Part shown: positions 1 to 8,422 of the stretch, piece after piece
Layout: each line of letters begins with the position of its first letter
Position numbering within the stretch: the first letter of the stretch is position 1
Source of the DNA: Candidatus Thiothrix sulfatifontis
Lineage (GTDB): Bacteria; Pseudomonadota; Gammaproteobacteria; Thiotrichales; Thiotrichaceae
Reading direction: 5' to 3'
Assembly: GCA_022828425.1 (NCBI GenBank)
Contig: CP094685.1
Coordinates: 2,108,001-2,172,000, forward strand
Length of the DNA stretch: 64,000 nt
Position numbers and translations under genes: made by a program
The notes under the pieces: generated by a model
What the model was told of the DNA's origin: nothing
The model's input: the letters and a program-made list of their open reading frames with translations, nothing else
Database searches by the model: none

Positions 1-41
1 CCGCTGGCGAAATCCATAGACTCATTATCGATTTGTGACAC
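1..41 (-). CDS. 5' end of an unidentified gene running off the left edge
   Basis: A GTG at 39-41 (minus strand) is preceded, seven bases upstream, by a clean AAGGAG at 49-54. The frame stays open to the window edge, giving about 13 residues beginning MSQIDNESMDF. Too little is present to identify the product. It is divergent from the TrpD2-like gene, so the stretch from 42 to 194 should hold both promoters; I could not pick convincing -35/-10 pairs there. Confidence 0.35.
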   Translation of the reverse strand, partial: MSQIDNESMDFAS

Positions 42-194
42 GGGAATCTCCTTGAACGTAAAATTGATTTTTGATCTTAGCGCATTCTGGTCGGTGTTCT
101 GAAATAGCCCGCCGGGGTATCAGTGTTACCCCTAGAGGGATATTCAGAAACCGGGACGCGCTTCTTAAACTTCCGCGATATGGAAAATACCACG

Positions 195-1316
195 ATGACT
201 GATACAAATACCGAACGCAATTTAAAATTGCACATGCGCCAATGCATTCAAAAAGTAGCCACAGGCCCTGAATACAGCAAGGACTTGAGCTATGAGGATG
301 CGTACTATGCGATGCGCCACATTTTAAGTGGTGACGCCGATCCGGTGCAGGTGGCGGTTTACTTTATTGCTTTGCGCATGAAGCGGGAAACCGACGAAGA
401 AAATCGGGGAACCTTACAAGCGTTGATTGATACCTCGGTGATTCAGACGGCGGCGGTGGACGAAATCCTCGATGTGTCTGACCCGTATGACGGCTATACA
501 CGCGGTGTGCCAGCGTCTACGTTTGTGCCAGTGGTATTGGCCAGCATGGGCGTACACGCGGTCTTGCACGGTTTGGAGCAAGTCGGTCCGAAATTCGGCG
601 CAACGCACCACAAAGTGTTGCAAGCGTCGGGTATCAATGTGAATTTGACCCCGGCAGAAGCGGTGGCGCAATTGGAACGGATCGGTTGGACTTACCTCGA
701 CCAACGCCAATTTGCGGCGGGTTTGCACGATTTGATTCCCATCCGCCAGCGCATGATTAAGCGTCAGGTGCTGACCACGGTAGAAACCATGTTGGGGCCG
801 ATTCGCGGGCGGGTAAAAACGCATTGCATGGGCGGGTATGTGCACAAGGCTTACCCACCGATTTATGCGTCATTGGCGCGGCAGGCGGGGTTTGATAGTG
901 CTATGTTTGTGCGCGGTGTTGAGGGCGGGGTAATTCCTTCGCTGCAACAAGCGGGCAAGCTGTTCTATTACTACGACAAGGGTGAGGTGCAGCAGCGTGA
1001 CCTTGACCCCAAAGCGTTTGGGTTGCAAGCCGATGTGCGGGCAGTTCCCTTGCCGGATGATTTGCCCGCAGCACCCGTGATAGGGGATGAGATTGCGACC
1101 ACGGTTGATAGCGATGCGTTGGCAGCCAGAGCCGCTGCAATGGGTATCGCGGCACTGGGTGGCGAAACAGGTTTGATGTACGACAGTCTGGTATACTCCG
1201 CCTCGATCTGTCTGGCGCATTTGGGCCGTTACGGTTCGATACAGGAGGCCGCTGATGCGGTACGTGCGATGCTGAATAGCGGTAAAGCACTGGAAACACT
1301 GCGTGCTGCGGCGTAA
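195..1316 (+). CDS. Anthranilate phosphoribosyltransferase-like protein (TrpD2/YbiB type)
   Basis: A 373-residue protein with the fold signature of glycosyltransferase family 3/TrpD. It has an N-terminal helical domain (about residues 1-75) and a phosphoribosyl-binding-like domain containing GPKFGATHHKVLQASG and later GGETGLMYDSL. It resembles the YbiB/TrpD2 group, nucleic-acid-binding relatives of TrpD, rather than true TrpD, whose glycine-rich PRPP motif is not intact here. No other trp gene is adjacent, which argues against tryptophan synthesis. ATG 195 is chosen because GGAAAA precedes it at suitable spacing; ATG 180 in the same frame is an alternative. The downstream small gene is probably co-transcribed. 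Confidence 0.75.
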   Translation: MTDTNTERNLKLHMRQCIQKVATGPEYSKDLSYEDAYYAMRHILSGDADPVQVAVYFIALRMKRETDEENRGTLQALIDTSVIQTAAVDEILDVSDPYDGYTRGVPASTFVPVVLASMGVHAVLHGLEQVGPKFGATHHKVLQASGINVNLTPAEAVAQLERIGWTYLDQRQFAAGLHDLIPIRQRMIKRQVLTTVETMLGPIRGRVKTHCMGGYVHKAYPPIYASLARQAGFDSAMFVRGVEGGVIPSLQQAGKLFYYYDKGEVQQRDLDPKAFGLQADVRAVPLPDDLPAAPVIGDEIATTVDSDALAARAAAMGIAALGGETGLMYDSLVYSASICLAHLGRYGSIQEAADAVRAMLNSGKALETLRAAA

Positions 1317-1360
1317 ATGGCAGCGCGTTTATTTTCATTTTATTTAGAGAGGACATGACA

Positions 1361-1558
1361 ATGAATATGCAGTATTACAACGCTGTAGTAGAAATGGAAA
1401 AAGCAGGCGTTGACCCTGAGTTCCTGCAAGGCTGGCAAGGTGGCTACCTGCTTAACCCGATGCGTGAAGAGCAGCGTCTGACTGAAGCCTATGAAGCGGG
1501 CTATGCTGCTGGTCAGGAAAAGGACATGGAAGCTTACAAAGAGTGGCTTGCTGCTTAA
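1361..1558 (+). CDS. Small acidic protein with RMF-like C-terminal motif
   Basis: A 65-residue protein of unknown function. Two similar blocks can be seen: GWQGGYLLNP and, after an acidic linker, EAYEAGYAAG. The second recalls the GYxAG core of ribosome modulation factor, but the protein is acidic whereas RMF is basic, so function should not be transferred. ATG 1361 is preferred over ATG 1355 because AGAGG at 1348-1352 lies eight bases before it but only two before 1355. It follows the TrpD2-like gene by 44 bases and is closed by a strong terminator. Confidence 0.6.
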   Translation: MNMQYYNAVVEMEKAGVDPEFLQGWQGGYLLNPMREEQRLTEAYEAGYAAGQEKDMEAYKEWLAA

Positions 1559-1587
1559 GCAATACACGGTATTGTGAGAACACGAAA

Positions 1588-1610
1588 AGCGAGCTGCGGC
1601 TCGCTTTTTT
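1588..1610 (+). terminator. Rho-independent terminator after the small RMF-like gene
   Basis: A seven-base perfect stem (AGCGAGC/GCTCGCT) with a four-base loop is followed directly by six T residues. It lies 30 bases after the stop of the small gene. Confidence 0.85.
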
Positions 1611-1720
1611 ATTGTCGCCCATTTGGGTACGTTTGTCGGGTATTTGCTTAAGCTTATGATGTCATTAGGAACACAATGTTTCCTATACAGTGATTCAATA
1701 ACGATAAGCGAGTATCCATT

Positions 1721-2842
1721 TTGATTACGCAACTAGTAACTGCCATACGTGAATTGCGTGATATTGTCCCGGCTTGGGACTTGCTCACACGCCAAGCGCT
1801 CGAACCCAATGTTTTTTACGAAAGTTGGGCATTATTGCCTGCGTTAGAAGCGTTAGTGCCACCAGAAGTCTCGGTTGTGGTGTTGTTGGTGTGGGCAGAC
1901 ACGGCGCATTCACGCCTCATGGGATTAGTGCCGCTGGTCAAAACCCAAACCTATCAGAAATTTCCGGCCTGTCATTGGATGAACTGGTTGCATCCGCATT
2001 GCCCACTGGGTACGCCCCTTGTGCATCAGGATTATGCAGAGGAAACCTTGCAAGCGGTATTTGCTTGGTTGCGTGAACATTCGGGTGCGTTGGCGTTTTC
2101 GTTGAATAAAGTCCCCGCTGAAGGGGAATTTGCGCGGCAATTACGCTTGTTTACGCAGCAGCAGGGTGGCTGGGTGAATGAACACGATACCTGGGAGCGC
2201 GCGATGTTGGCATCCGAGCTTTCCGGGGAAGCGTATGTCAGTGCCTATCAACGTAAAAAGAGAATCAAGGAATACAATCGCTTACGGCGACGTTTGGAAG
2301 CATTGGGGCGGTTGGAATGTCGGGCATTGTTGCCGGGGCAAAGTCACGGTTTGAGTGATTGGATCAAGGATTTTCTCGATCTGGAGCAACAAGGCTGGAA
2401 AGGGCGGGCGCTTACCGCCATGAGCTGTCAGTCGGGCGAACGTCAATTTGCTGAAAACTTAATCCGCAACGCGGCAGCACAGGGGCAGTTGATGATGTTA
2501 AAACTGTTGCTGGATGGTGAAGTGATTGCTATCAAATTGAATTTGACCAGTGCGACGCAAGGCGGTTATGCACTCAAAATTGCTTACAACGAAGCTTACG
2601 CGGCGTATTCGCCCGGCGTGTTGCTAGAGTTGGAAAATATTTACTGCACACTGGATAACACGCCGCTGCCTTGGGTGGACTCGTGCGCCATACCCAATCA
2701 CCCGATGATTAACCATTTGTGGGCAGAGCGCCGTAAAATGGCTAATTTCCATATCAGTACGCATCGGGTGTTGAGTAAGCCTTTGTTACATACCATGCAG
2801 TTCGTGAAAACAGCCTATCAGTATTTAACCCACACTGGCTGA
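1721..2842 (+). CDS. GNAT-fold acyltransferase of the FemAB/CelD (BcsL-like) type
   Basis: A 373-residue cytosolic protein with the layout of the CelD/FemAB-like acetyltransferases: an N-terminal half with hydrophobic strands and a C-terminal GNAT-like half containing [16 protein letters not shown] and [12 protein letters not shown]. The EQQGWKG block is characteristic of this group, whose members often act in exopolysaccharide or cell-envelope modification; the substrate here is unknown. The frame opens with TTG at 1721 and no earlier ATG or strong ribosome site is visible, so the start is tentative. Its last 18 bases overlap the convergent 3' end of glgC. Confidence 0.65.
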   Translation: MITQLVTAIRELRDIVPAWDLLTRQALEPNVFYESWALLPALEALVPPEVSVVVLLVWADTAHSRLMGLVPLVKTQTYQKFPACHWMNWLHPHCPLGTPLVHQDYAEETLQAVFAWLREHSGALAFSLNKVPAEGEFARQLRLFTQQQGGWVNEHDTWERAMLASELSGEAYVSAYQRKKRIKEYNRLRRRLEALGRLECRALLPGQSHGLSDWIKDFLDLEQQGWKGRALTAMSCQSGERQFAENLIRNAAAQGQLMMLKLLLDGEVIAIKLNLTSATQGGYALKIAYNEAYAAYSPGVLLELENIYCTLDNTPLPWVDSCAIPNHPMINHLWAERRKMANFHISTHRVLSKPLLHTMQFVKTAYQYLTHTG

Positions 2843-4093
2843 ACCTTTTTGCCCCAGCATTTCTGGCGTAACCAAGGTAATGCCTTTGGGGGTGACGCGG
2901 AAACGTTGGGCATCCGCTACCGGGTCTTCGCCGATGATGGTACCTGCTGGTAAGTCGCAGCCACGATCGATAACCGCACGCGTGATTCGGGAATGCCGCC
3001 CGACACGCACTTCGGGGAGCAATACCGAATCTTGCACGGTGCTGTAGGAATGTACTTTGACATTCGAGAACAGCAGCGAATTGATGACAGCCGCACCGGA
3101 AATCACGCAGCCTGCGGAGACCACCGAATCCAGCGCTTTGCCTTCGCGACCCGGATCACGAAACACGAATTTTGCTGAAGGTAGCTGGCGGTGATAAGTG
3201 AGGATAGGCCAAGTCTCGTCGTATAAATTCAGTTCTGGATCGACGGATACCAGCTCCATATTGGCTTCCCAGAACGCATCAATCGTACCCACATCGCGCC
3301 AATAAGGTTGTTTGCCAGTGATGGGGTCGCGGAAGGGGTAGGCGTATACCGCGTGTTCCGCAATCAGTGAGGGAATAATGTCTTTGCCGAAATCACGACT
3401 GGAGGCAGGATTCGCCGCATCTTTGTGCAATTGCTCAAACAAAAAGTCGGTATTGAAAATGTAATTGCCCATCGACGCCAAAGCCATATCGCTTGACCCC
3501 GGCATTGGGCGCGGTTCCGCCGGTTTTTCGTCAAACCCTACCACGCGGTGCTGTGCATCGACCGTCATTACCCCGAAACCTTTAGCATCTTCCAACGGCA
3601 CACCCACGCACGCCACGGTCATATCAGCGCCTTTTTCGACGTGATAGGCCAACATTTCACCGTAGTCCATTTTGTAAATGTGATCCCCGGCAAGCACCAA
3701 AACGTACTTGGGGCGTAAAGTTTCTACAATATCAAGATTTTGGTAAATCGCATCGGCAGTACCCGCATACCAGTTGCCCGTGGTGCGTTGCGAGGCCGGT
3801 AATACTTCCACAAATTCGCCTAATTCTGTGCGGAAGTTTGACCAACCGTGTACCAAATGGCGGATCAGGGAATGCGCTTTGTACTGGGTGAGGACGCCGA
3901 TTTTACGAATCCCGGAATTCACGCAGTTGGAGAGGGTAAAGTCGATAATGCGGAATTTTCCGCCAAAATAGACGGCGGGTTTGGCGCGGCGGTCGGTTAA
4001 TTCGTACAAACGTGAGCCACGACCACCCGCGAGGACTAAGGCTAGGGTTTCACGTGTCAGCAGGCTAACGAAGCGTGGATTGTTGGTCGTCAT
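2825..4093 (-). CDS. glgC: Glucose-1-phosphate adenylyltransferase (ADP-glucose pyrophosphorylase)
   Basis: A 422-residue enzyme that makes ADP-glucose from ATP and glucose-1-phosphate, the first committed step of bacterial glycogen synthesis. The N-terminal nucleotidyltransferase signature [15 protein letters not shown] lies near residues 18-32, followed by [30 protein letters not shown], and the catalytic-region block [15 protein letters not shown]. The C-terminal part is a left-handed beta-helix-like region ([16 protein letters not shown]). Length matches the family (about 420-430). No other glycogen gene is next to it. The start is standard and the 3' end overlaps the convergent acyltransferase gene. 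Confidence 0.97.
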   Translation of the reverse strand: MTTNNPRFVSLLTRETLALVLAGGRGSRLYELTDRRAKPAVYFGGKFRIIDFTLSNCVNSGIRKIGVLTQYKAHSLIRHLVHGWSNFRTELGEFVEVLPASQRTTGNWYAGTADAIYQNLDIVETLRPKYVLVLAGDHIYKMDYGEMLAYHVEKGADMTVACVGVPLEDAKGFGVMTVDAQHRVVGFDEKPAEPRPMPGSSDMALASMGNYIFNTDFLFEQLHKDAANPASSRDFGKDIIPSLIAEHAVYAYPFRDPITGKQPYWRDVGTIDAFWEANMELVSVDPELNLYDETWPILTYHRQLPSAKFVFRDPGREGKALDSVVSAGCVISGAAVINSLLFSNVKVHSYSTVQDSVLLPEVRVGRHSRITRAVIDRGCDLPAGTIIGEDPVADAQRFRVTPKGITLVTPEMLGQKGSASVG

Positions 4094-4240
4094 ATTTGTC
4101 GTGCTCCAAGAGTCAGTTATTTACGCCTAAGTGTACTCCAGGTCGGGGTAATGACGCTGACGAGTCTGTTAAATTTTTGATAAATGGCAATGCATATTCA
4201 TCAGCGCTCTTTACTATTAGAAATAGGTAAACGGAGAACA

Positions 4241-4942
4241 ATGACTATGGAATCGCAGCTAGGCAATGGGCAATTGACGCAATGTCCGGTACATGAGTTT
4301 GCTTTTTTTAATGAATTAACCGAAGACATTCAGCGCGTATTAAAAAGCGTCGAGAGTGACGCGTTTGATTACACCGCCAATCAAACCATTTATCACGCAG
4401 GTGTCAACGCCCAGCACCTTTACTTATTGCGCGATGGTCATGTGAAACTGTTTAAAACCAGTGCCAACGGTAAAGATCAAATCATTCGCATTGTCAAAGC
4501 CGGTGAAATCTTTGGTTTTGATGGCTTGGTTGATGTGCGCTACAACCACAGTGCCGTGCCATTAAAGCAAGCAAGTGTTTGCCGTATTGCCGTGGAGAAA
4601 CTGAATACCTTGGGGGTTTATCGCCCCGAAGTGGAACGTTTGATCATGGTGCGTTGTATTCAGGAATTGCAGCACGCGGATGAGCGCTTGCTGGAGTTGG
4701 GGGCAAAACGTTCTCAGGAGCGCCTTGCCAGTTTTCTGCTGTCATGGTGCGCGGTTGCACCCCTGAACAAATGGACACCATTGGTGCTTTCCCGTCTCGA
4801 AATTGCGCAATTGTTAGGGCTGACTATCGAAACGGTTAGCCGTTTGTTTGCGCAGTGGAAACGTGATGGTTTGGTGGCGGAAAAACATCAGGCGATTCAA
4901 ATACTTGATCGCAACAAAATTTCATTGTTAGCCAATAATTAA
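4241..4942 (+). CDS. Crp/Fnr-family transcription regulator
   Basis: A 233-residue regulator with an N-terminal cyclic-nucleotide-binding-type beta-barrel (about 25-140), a dimerisation helix and a C-terminal winged helix with recognition segment AQLLGLTIETVSRLF. Of the Cys residues, only one (QCPVHEF) is near the N-terminus, so the four-Cys oxygen-sensing cluster of canonical Fnr is absent. The ligand is unknown. ATG 4241 is chosen because GGAG sits five bases upstream; an in-frame ATG at 4184 lacks such a site. It is divergent from glgC and convergent with glnS. It could be the factor for the TTGA-N6-TCAA box at 15660, but that is only a guess. Confidence 0.9.
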   Translation: MTMESQLGNGQLTQCPVHEFAFFNELTEDIQRVLKSVESDAFDYTANQTIYHAGVNAQHLYLLRDGHVKLFKTSANGKDQIIRIVKAGEIFGFDGLVDVRYNHSAVPLKQASVCRIAVEKLNTLGVYRPEVERLIMVRCIQELQHADERLLELGAKRSQERLASFLLSWCAVAPLNKWTPLVLSRLEIAQLLGLTIETVSRLFAQWKRDGLVAEKHQAIQILDRNKISLLANN

Positions 4943-5014
4943 CGGCTATTGGTAACAATGATTTTAGCGAATTCATCCCCCGATCATTAATAACCGGGGA
5001 AAGTTACACTAGTA

Positions 5015-6682
5015 TTATTTCTTTTCCCAAGTATCCCGCAAGCCAATCACTCGATTAAACACGAGCTTCTCAGCCGCTGAATACTTGGAATCCAGCACAA
5101 AATACCCCTCACGCTCAAACTGGTAGCGGTCTTCCAGCGTGGCTTGCGCCAGCCCGATTTCGCCTTTGCAGCCATTGAGGATTTCCAAACTGTGTGGATT
5201 CATGAATTCCAAGAAGTTTTTGCCGCCCGCATCCGGTGCAGGGTCGCTGAACAAGCGGTCATACAAACGCACTTCGCAATCCACGTTATCACGCGCTGAA
5301 ACCCAATGAATCACGCCCTTGGCTTTCACGCCATCCGCCGGATCTTTGCCCACGGTATCCTCGATCACCCGCGCCCGCACTTCGATAATATTACCGTCGG
5401 CATCTTTCACCGCTTCATCCGCCTCAATCACGTAGCTGTTGCGCAGGCGTACCCGTTTGCTCAGCACCAAACGCTTGTACTGCTTGTTGGCTTCTTCGCG
5501 GAAATCGTCCTGATCAATCAAAATCTCGCGGCAAAACGGCATGGCGCGTGTTCCCATCGCCTCATTTTGCGGATGCACCGGCGCAGTCATGGTTTCCACT
5601 TGGTCATCAGGATAGTTGGTCAAGGTGACTTTGAGCGGACGCAACACGCACATGGCACGCGGTGAGATGTTGTTCAAATCTTCGCGGATGGCGAATTCCA
5701 ACATACCAAGGTCAACCACGCCTTCCACCTTAGTCACACCCGCCATTTCGCAGAAATCGTTAATCGCTTTAGGCGTAAAACCGCGACGGCGCAACCCCGA
5801 AACGGTCGGCATACGCGGGTCATTCCAGCCATCAACGTGTTTTTCGTCAACCAATTGCTTGAGTTTGCGCTTGCTGGTGACGGTGTAATTGATATTGAGG
5901 CGCGAAAATTCGTACTGGTGCGGGGTCGCAGGTACGGGAATATTGTCGATAAACCATTCGTACAACGGGCGATGCACTTCAAATTCCAGCGTACACACCG
6001 AGTGCGAAACGCCTTCAATCGCGTCACTTTGCCCGTGCGCGTAGTCGTAAGACGGGTAAATGCACCACTTGTCGCCCGTTTGATGATGCGTGGCGCGTTT
6101 AATGCGGTAAATCACCGGGTCGCGCAAATTGATATTGGAGGATGCCATGTCAATCTTCACGCGCAAGGTGCGGCTGCCATCGGGGAATTCACCGGCACGC
6201 ATCCGCGCAAACAAATCCAGATTTTCTTCGATAGAACGGGTGCGGAACGGGCTTTCTTTACCGGCTTCGGTCAGTGTGCCACGGTATGCCCGCATTTCGT
6301 CAGCGGTCAAATCGCACACAAACGCTTTGCCCGCGTTGATCAGGTGTACCGCCCAATCGTAAAGCTGGTCGAAATAGTCGGAGGCGTAATGCACCTCGCC
6401 ATCCCATTGATAACCCAACCATTGCACATCCGCTTTGATGGATTCGACGTATTCTTCGTCTTCTTTTTCAGGGTTGGTGTCATCCATGCGCAGGTTGCAC
6501 TTGCCACCGAATTTCTGTGCCAAACCGAAGTTCAGCCAGATGGATTTGGCGTGACCAATGTGCAAATAGCCGTTAGGTTCGGGGGGGAAGCGGGTGCGCA
6601 CGCTAGTGACTTTGCCGCTTTCGATGTCTTCCTTAACGATACGTTCAATGAAATTGAGGGGTTTGCTGGTTTCTTCGCTCAT
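5015..6682 (-). CDS. glnS: Glutaminyl-tRNA synthetase
   Basis: A 555-residue class I aminoacyl-tRNA synthetase that charges tRNA-Gln. Visible signatures are [17 protein letters not shown] (the HIGH motif) near residues 33-49 and VTSKRKL (the KMSKS-equivalent), followed by the C-terminal anticodon-binding beta-barrels. The sequence is of gammaproteobacterial GlnS type and of normal length. The ATG at 6682 gives the family N-terminus [12 protein letters not shown]; an upstream TTG at 6700 would add six residues that are not typical. It is transcribed alone and convergent with the Crp/Fnr gene. Confidence 0.97.
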   Translation of the reverse strand: MSEETSKPLNFIERIVKEDIESGKVTSVRTRFPPEPNGYLHIGHAKSIWLNFGLAQKFGGKCNLRMDDTNPEKEDEEYVESIKADVQWLGYQWDGEVHYASDYFDQLYDWAVHLINAGKAFVCDLTADEMRAYRGTLTEAGKESPFRTRSIEENLDLFARMRAGEFPDGSRTLRVKIDMASSNINLRDPVIYRIKRATHHQTGDKWCIYPSYDYAHGQSDAIEGVSHSVCTLEFEVHRPLYEWFIDNIPVPATPHQYEFSRLNINYTVTSKRKLKQLVDEKHVDGWNDPRMPTVSGLRRRGFTPKAINDFCEMAGVTKVEGVVDLGMLEFAIREDLNNISPRAMCVLRPLKVTLTNYPDDQVETMTAPVHPQNEAMGTRAMPFCREILIDQDDFREEANKQYKRLVLSKRVRLRNSYVIEADEAVKDADGNIIEVRARVIEDTVGKDPADGVKAKGVIHWVSARDNVDCEVRLYDRLFSDPAPDAGGKNFLEFMNPHSLEILNGCKGEIGLAQATLEDRYQFEREGYFVLDSKYSAAEKLVFNRVIGLRDTWEKK

Positions 6683-6727
6683 GGGGATAGTTCTTGTCAA
6701 TTATTGCAATGCAAGGATTAAACTATT

Positions 6728-6756
6728 AAGCACCGCACTTGTCCAGTGCGGTGCTT
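6728..6756 (-). terminator. Hairpin downstream of the TDT permease gene
   Basis: A perfect 12-base stem (AAGCACCGCACT/AGTGCGGTGCTT) with a five-base loop sits between the end of the permease gene and the start of glnS, both on the minus strand. The run of T that would make it a classic terminator is short and interrupted, so it may be a processing or attenuation structure. Confidence 0.55.
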
Positions 6757-6776
6757 ACCCATTTGCACGGTGGTGC

Positions 6777-7748
6777 TTAATGCCCCGGTTTGCAGATGTC
6801 GTTACGGAATATCGCGCGTAGCGTCAACAGTATCAACATCGTAACCAGCACCGTGATGGCTATCAATAAGCCGCTGGCAATCCACAAATACGCTGCTGCT
6901 TGCGACTTTTCATACATAACAAAGCTGGCAATCGTGATTGCTGCTAACGGGAACGAATACGCCCACCAAGGCAAGCCGAATTTCAGTTTGGTGAAACGCC
7001 CGAATTGGCTGAATAACAGCAACGTCAGGAATAATCCAAAGAAATACAGCACCCGTGCAAACGCATCCAATTCATTTTCCAAGCGCATGTAGGCAATAAA
7101 GCCCACAGCGGGCGGTGCAATCAAAATGAACAAGCTCGGCATTAGGAATGCATCAATTGCTTGATGAAACATCATGCGGTTAAACACCAGTGTCATTAAA
7201 ATCAGCCAGAAAAACATGCCGATGCTGAAGAAAAACCATGAAACATCCACAAAACCGAGCGGCACGCCAATGACGGGCACTAACACGTTGCCCACCGCCG
7301 GAATAAACCACGCTGGGTTAATGTGCTGAATCTGAAAATGTTCATGGTGCATCCATTTATTAATGACATACAGCGTAAACACCAGATGCAGTAATGTTCC
7401 CGCTACCCAAATGGGCAAGGCAAGCTCAGCATTTATTCCGTACAAAGCCGTCGCAATCAACAATAAACTGATTGAGGTGGTTGGGAAAAAACTGAGCTTG
7501 ACCGGGTGTGCCAACTCCTGCGCGACACTGTGCGGGTAGCGCCACATCTTACTCAAATACAGCAGGAACAGCAGCCCGAAGATGCTGGCAGTCACCGCTA
7601 ACATCCCGACATTGATACCTAAATCGCGGTGAAACACGTGCTGGGCTTTTTCCCATGCAATCGTCAAACCGGATAAGCCCATCACCACCGAAAAAAACGA
7701 GATGGGTAAAAAGGCTAAACGCCCGTGTGGTGCAGGAGTGTGCTCCAT
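6777..7748 (-). CDS. TDT-family permease (TehA/SLAC1 fold, possible sulfite exporter)
   Basis: A 323-residue integral membrane protein with about ten hydrophobic segments, matching the tellurite-resistance/dicarboxylate transporter (TDT) family. It opens with RLAFLPISFFSVVMGLSGL, a typical first helix of TehA/SLAC1-type anion channels. Some members export sulfite. Its position beside a PhsABC-like operon makes a sulfur oxyanion a reasonable substrate, but that is inference. ATG 7748 is chosen over an in-frame upstream start because GAGG precedes it by nine bases. The gene begins 12 bases after the stop of the small conserved protein, so the two form an operon. Confidence 0.82.
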   Translation of the reverse strand: MEHTPAPHGRLAFLPISFFSVVMGLSGLTIAWEKAQHVFHRDLGINVGMLAVTASIFGLLFLLYLSKMWRYPHSVAQELAHPVKLSFFPTTSISLLLIATALYGINAELALPIWVAGTLLHLVFTLYVINKWMHHEHFQIQHINPAWFIPAVGNVLVPVIGVPLGFVDVSWFFFSIGMFFWLILMTLVFNRMMFHQAIDAFLMPSLFILIAPPAVGFIAYMRLENELDAFARVLYFFGLFLTLLLFSQFGRFTKLKFGLPWWAYSFPLAAITIASFVMYEKSQAAAYLWIASGLLIAITVLVTMLILLTLRAIFRNDICKPGH

Positions 7749-7759
7749 GATGCCAATCC

Positions 7760-8155
7760 TCAGTCGTTGATGACCAATGCTTTTGCCCAAGCTTCCATCG
7801 CATTGTTCGCGAGTGGCATGGGCGCTTCCATAAAGCTGATGACAAAAGCATCGACTTTTTCAGCAATCCCGATGGAGCGGGGGCGCACTGCTAACACTTG
7901 TGGGTTAGGCAGGTGTGTACCAAAACAGAATACGACATTTTTCGCGGCGATAATGTCAGGGTTGATTTCGCCTTGTGGCAGCGCTTTAGTGTGTGCGTAG
8001 TGATCGAAAACAGCGATGAAATCAGCAATAGGGTGTTCGGCGATTTTCGCTAAGAAATAATCAACAACGCCATCAATGGTGTGATGGGCGATTTCATTTT
8101 TACCCACTTCCATGGTGAAAACTGGGTACTTTTCCTGCAACATCATTTGCTTCAT
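7760..8155 (-). CDS. Small conserved cytosolic protein beside sulfur genes
   Basis: A 131-residue soluble protein without signal peptide or membrane segment. Blocks that look conserved are EKYPVFTMEV near the N-terminus, FIAVFDHYAHTK, NVVFCFGTHLPNPQVLAVRPRSIG and FVISFMEAPMP. I believe this resembles an uncharacterised family seen in sulfur and iron oxidisers (possibly DUF6858), but I cannot verify the family number. It carries a single Cys (in VVFCFG). AAGGA lies eight bases before the ATG. It is co-transcribed with the TDT permease and divergent from the molybdoenzyme operon. No function is assigned. Confidence 0.7.
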   Translation of the reverse strand: MKQMMLQEKYPVFTMEVGKNEIAHHTIDGVVDYFLAKIAEHPIADFIAVFDHYAHTKALPQGEINPDIIAAKNVVFCFGTHLPNPQVLAVRPRSIGIAEKVDAFVISFMEAPMPLANNAMEAWAKALVIND

Positions 8156-8422
8156 GGGAGATTCCTTCTAAAAAATAAAAAACTGAAAGTAAGTCAATAC
8201 TAAGGTTTGGGGAGTGATTCGGCATTGAAAAATAGCAAACTAAAGCACTAAGGTATTACGCCTGTCACTGCTGCGCAACGATTATAGTTTTCATGATGTA
8301 AGTCAATAAATACCCAGCAAAATCTTGCCATTAATCAAAGCTGATTTGGGGTCAGCCAAGCAAACTATGCTTTATCACTGTAAGCGAACGAATGTTGTTG
8401 TATGGCGCTAGTAGGAGTTAAT
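8156..8422. promoter_or_regulatory. Divergent intergenic region before the molybdoenzyme operon
   Basis: This 267-base AT-rich stretch must carry promoters for both the small protein/permease operon and the PhsABC-like operon. A short inverted repeat AATCA-AAGC-TGATT is present near 8334-8347. It has the wrong orientation for an Fnr box. AGGAG at 8413-8417 is the ribosome site that decides the start of the catalytic subunit. Confidence 0.5.

Noticed and set aside
414..1220. Long open frames on the minus strand across the TrpD2-like gene
   Set aside because: No domain similarity, no ribosome sites and codon pattern of an antisense shadow of a well-supported gene.
5837..6721. 294-codon plus-strand frame opposite glnS
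   Set aside because: Antisense shadow of a fully conserved synthetase gene; His/Val/Arg-rich product without recognisable domain.
8334..8347. AATCA-AAGC-TGATT palindrome upstream of the molybdoenzyme operon as an Fnr site
   Set aside because: Half-sites are in the inverse order of TTGAT-N4-ATCAA.
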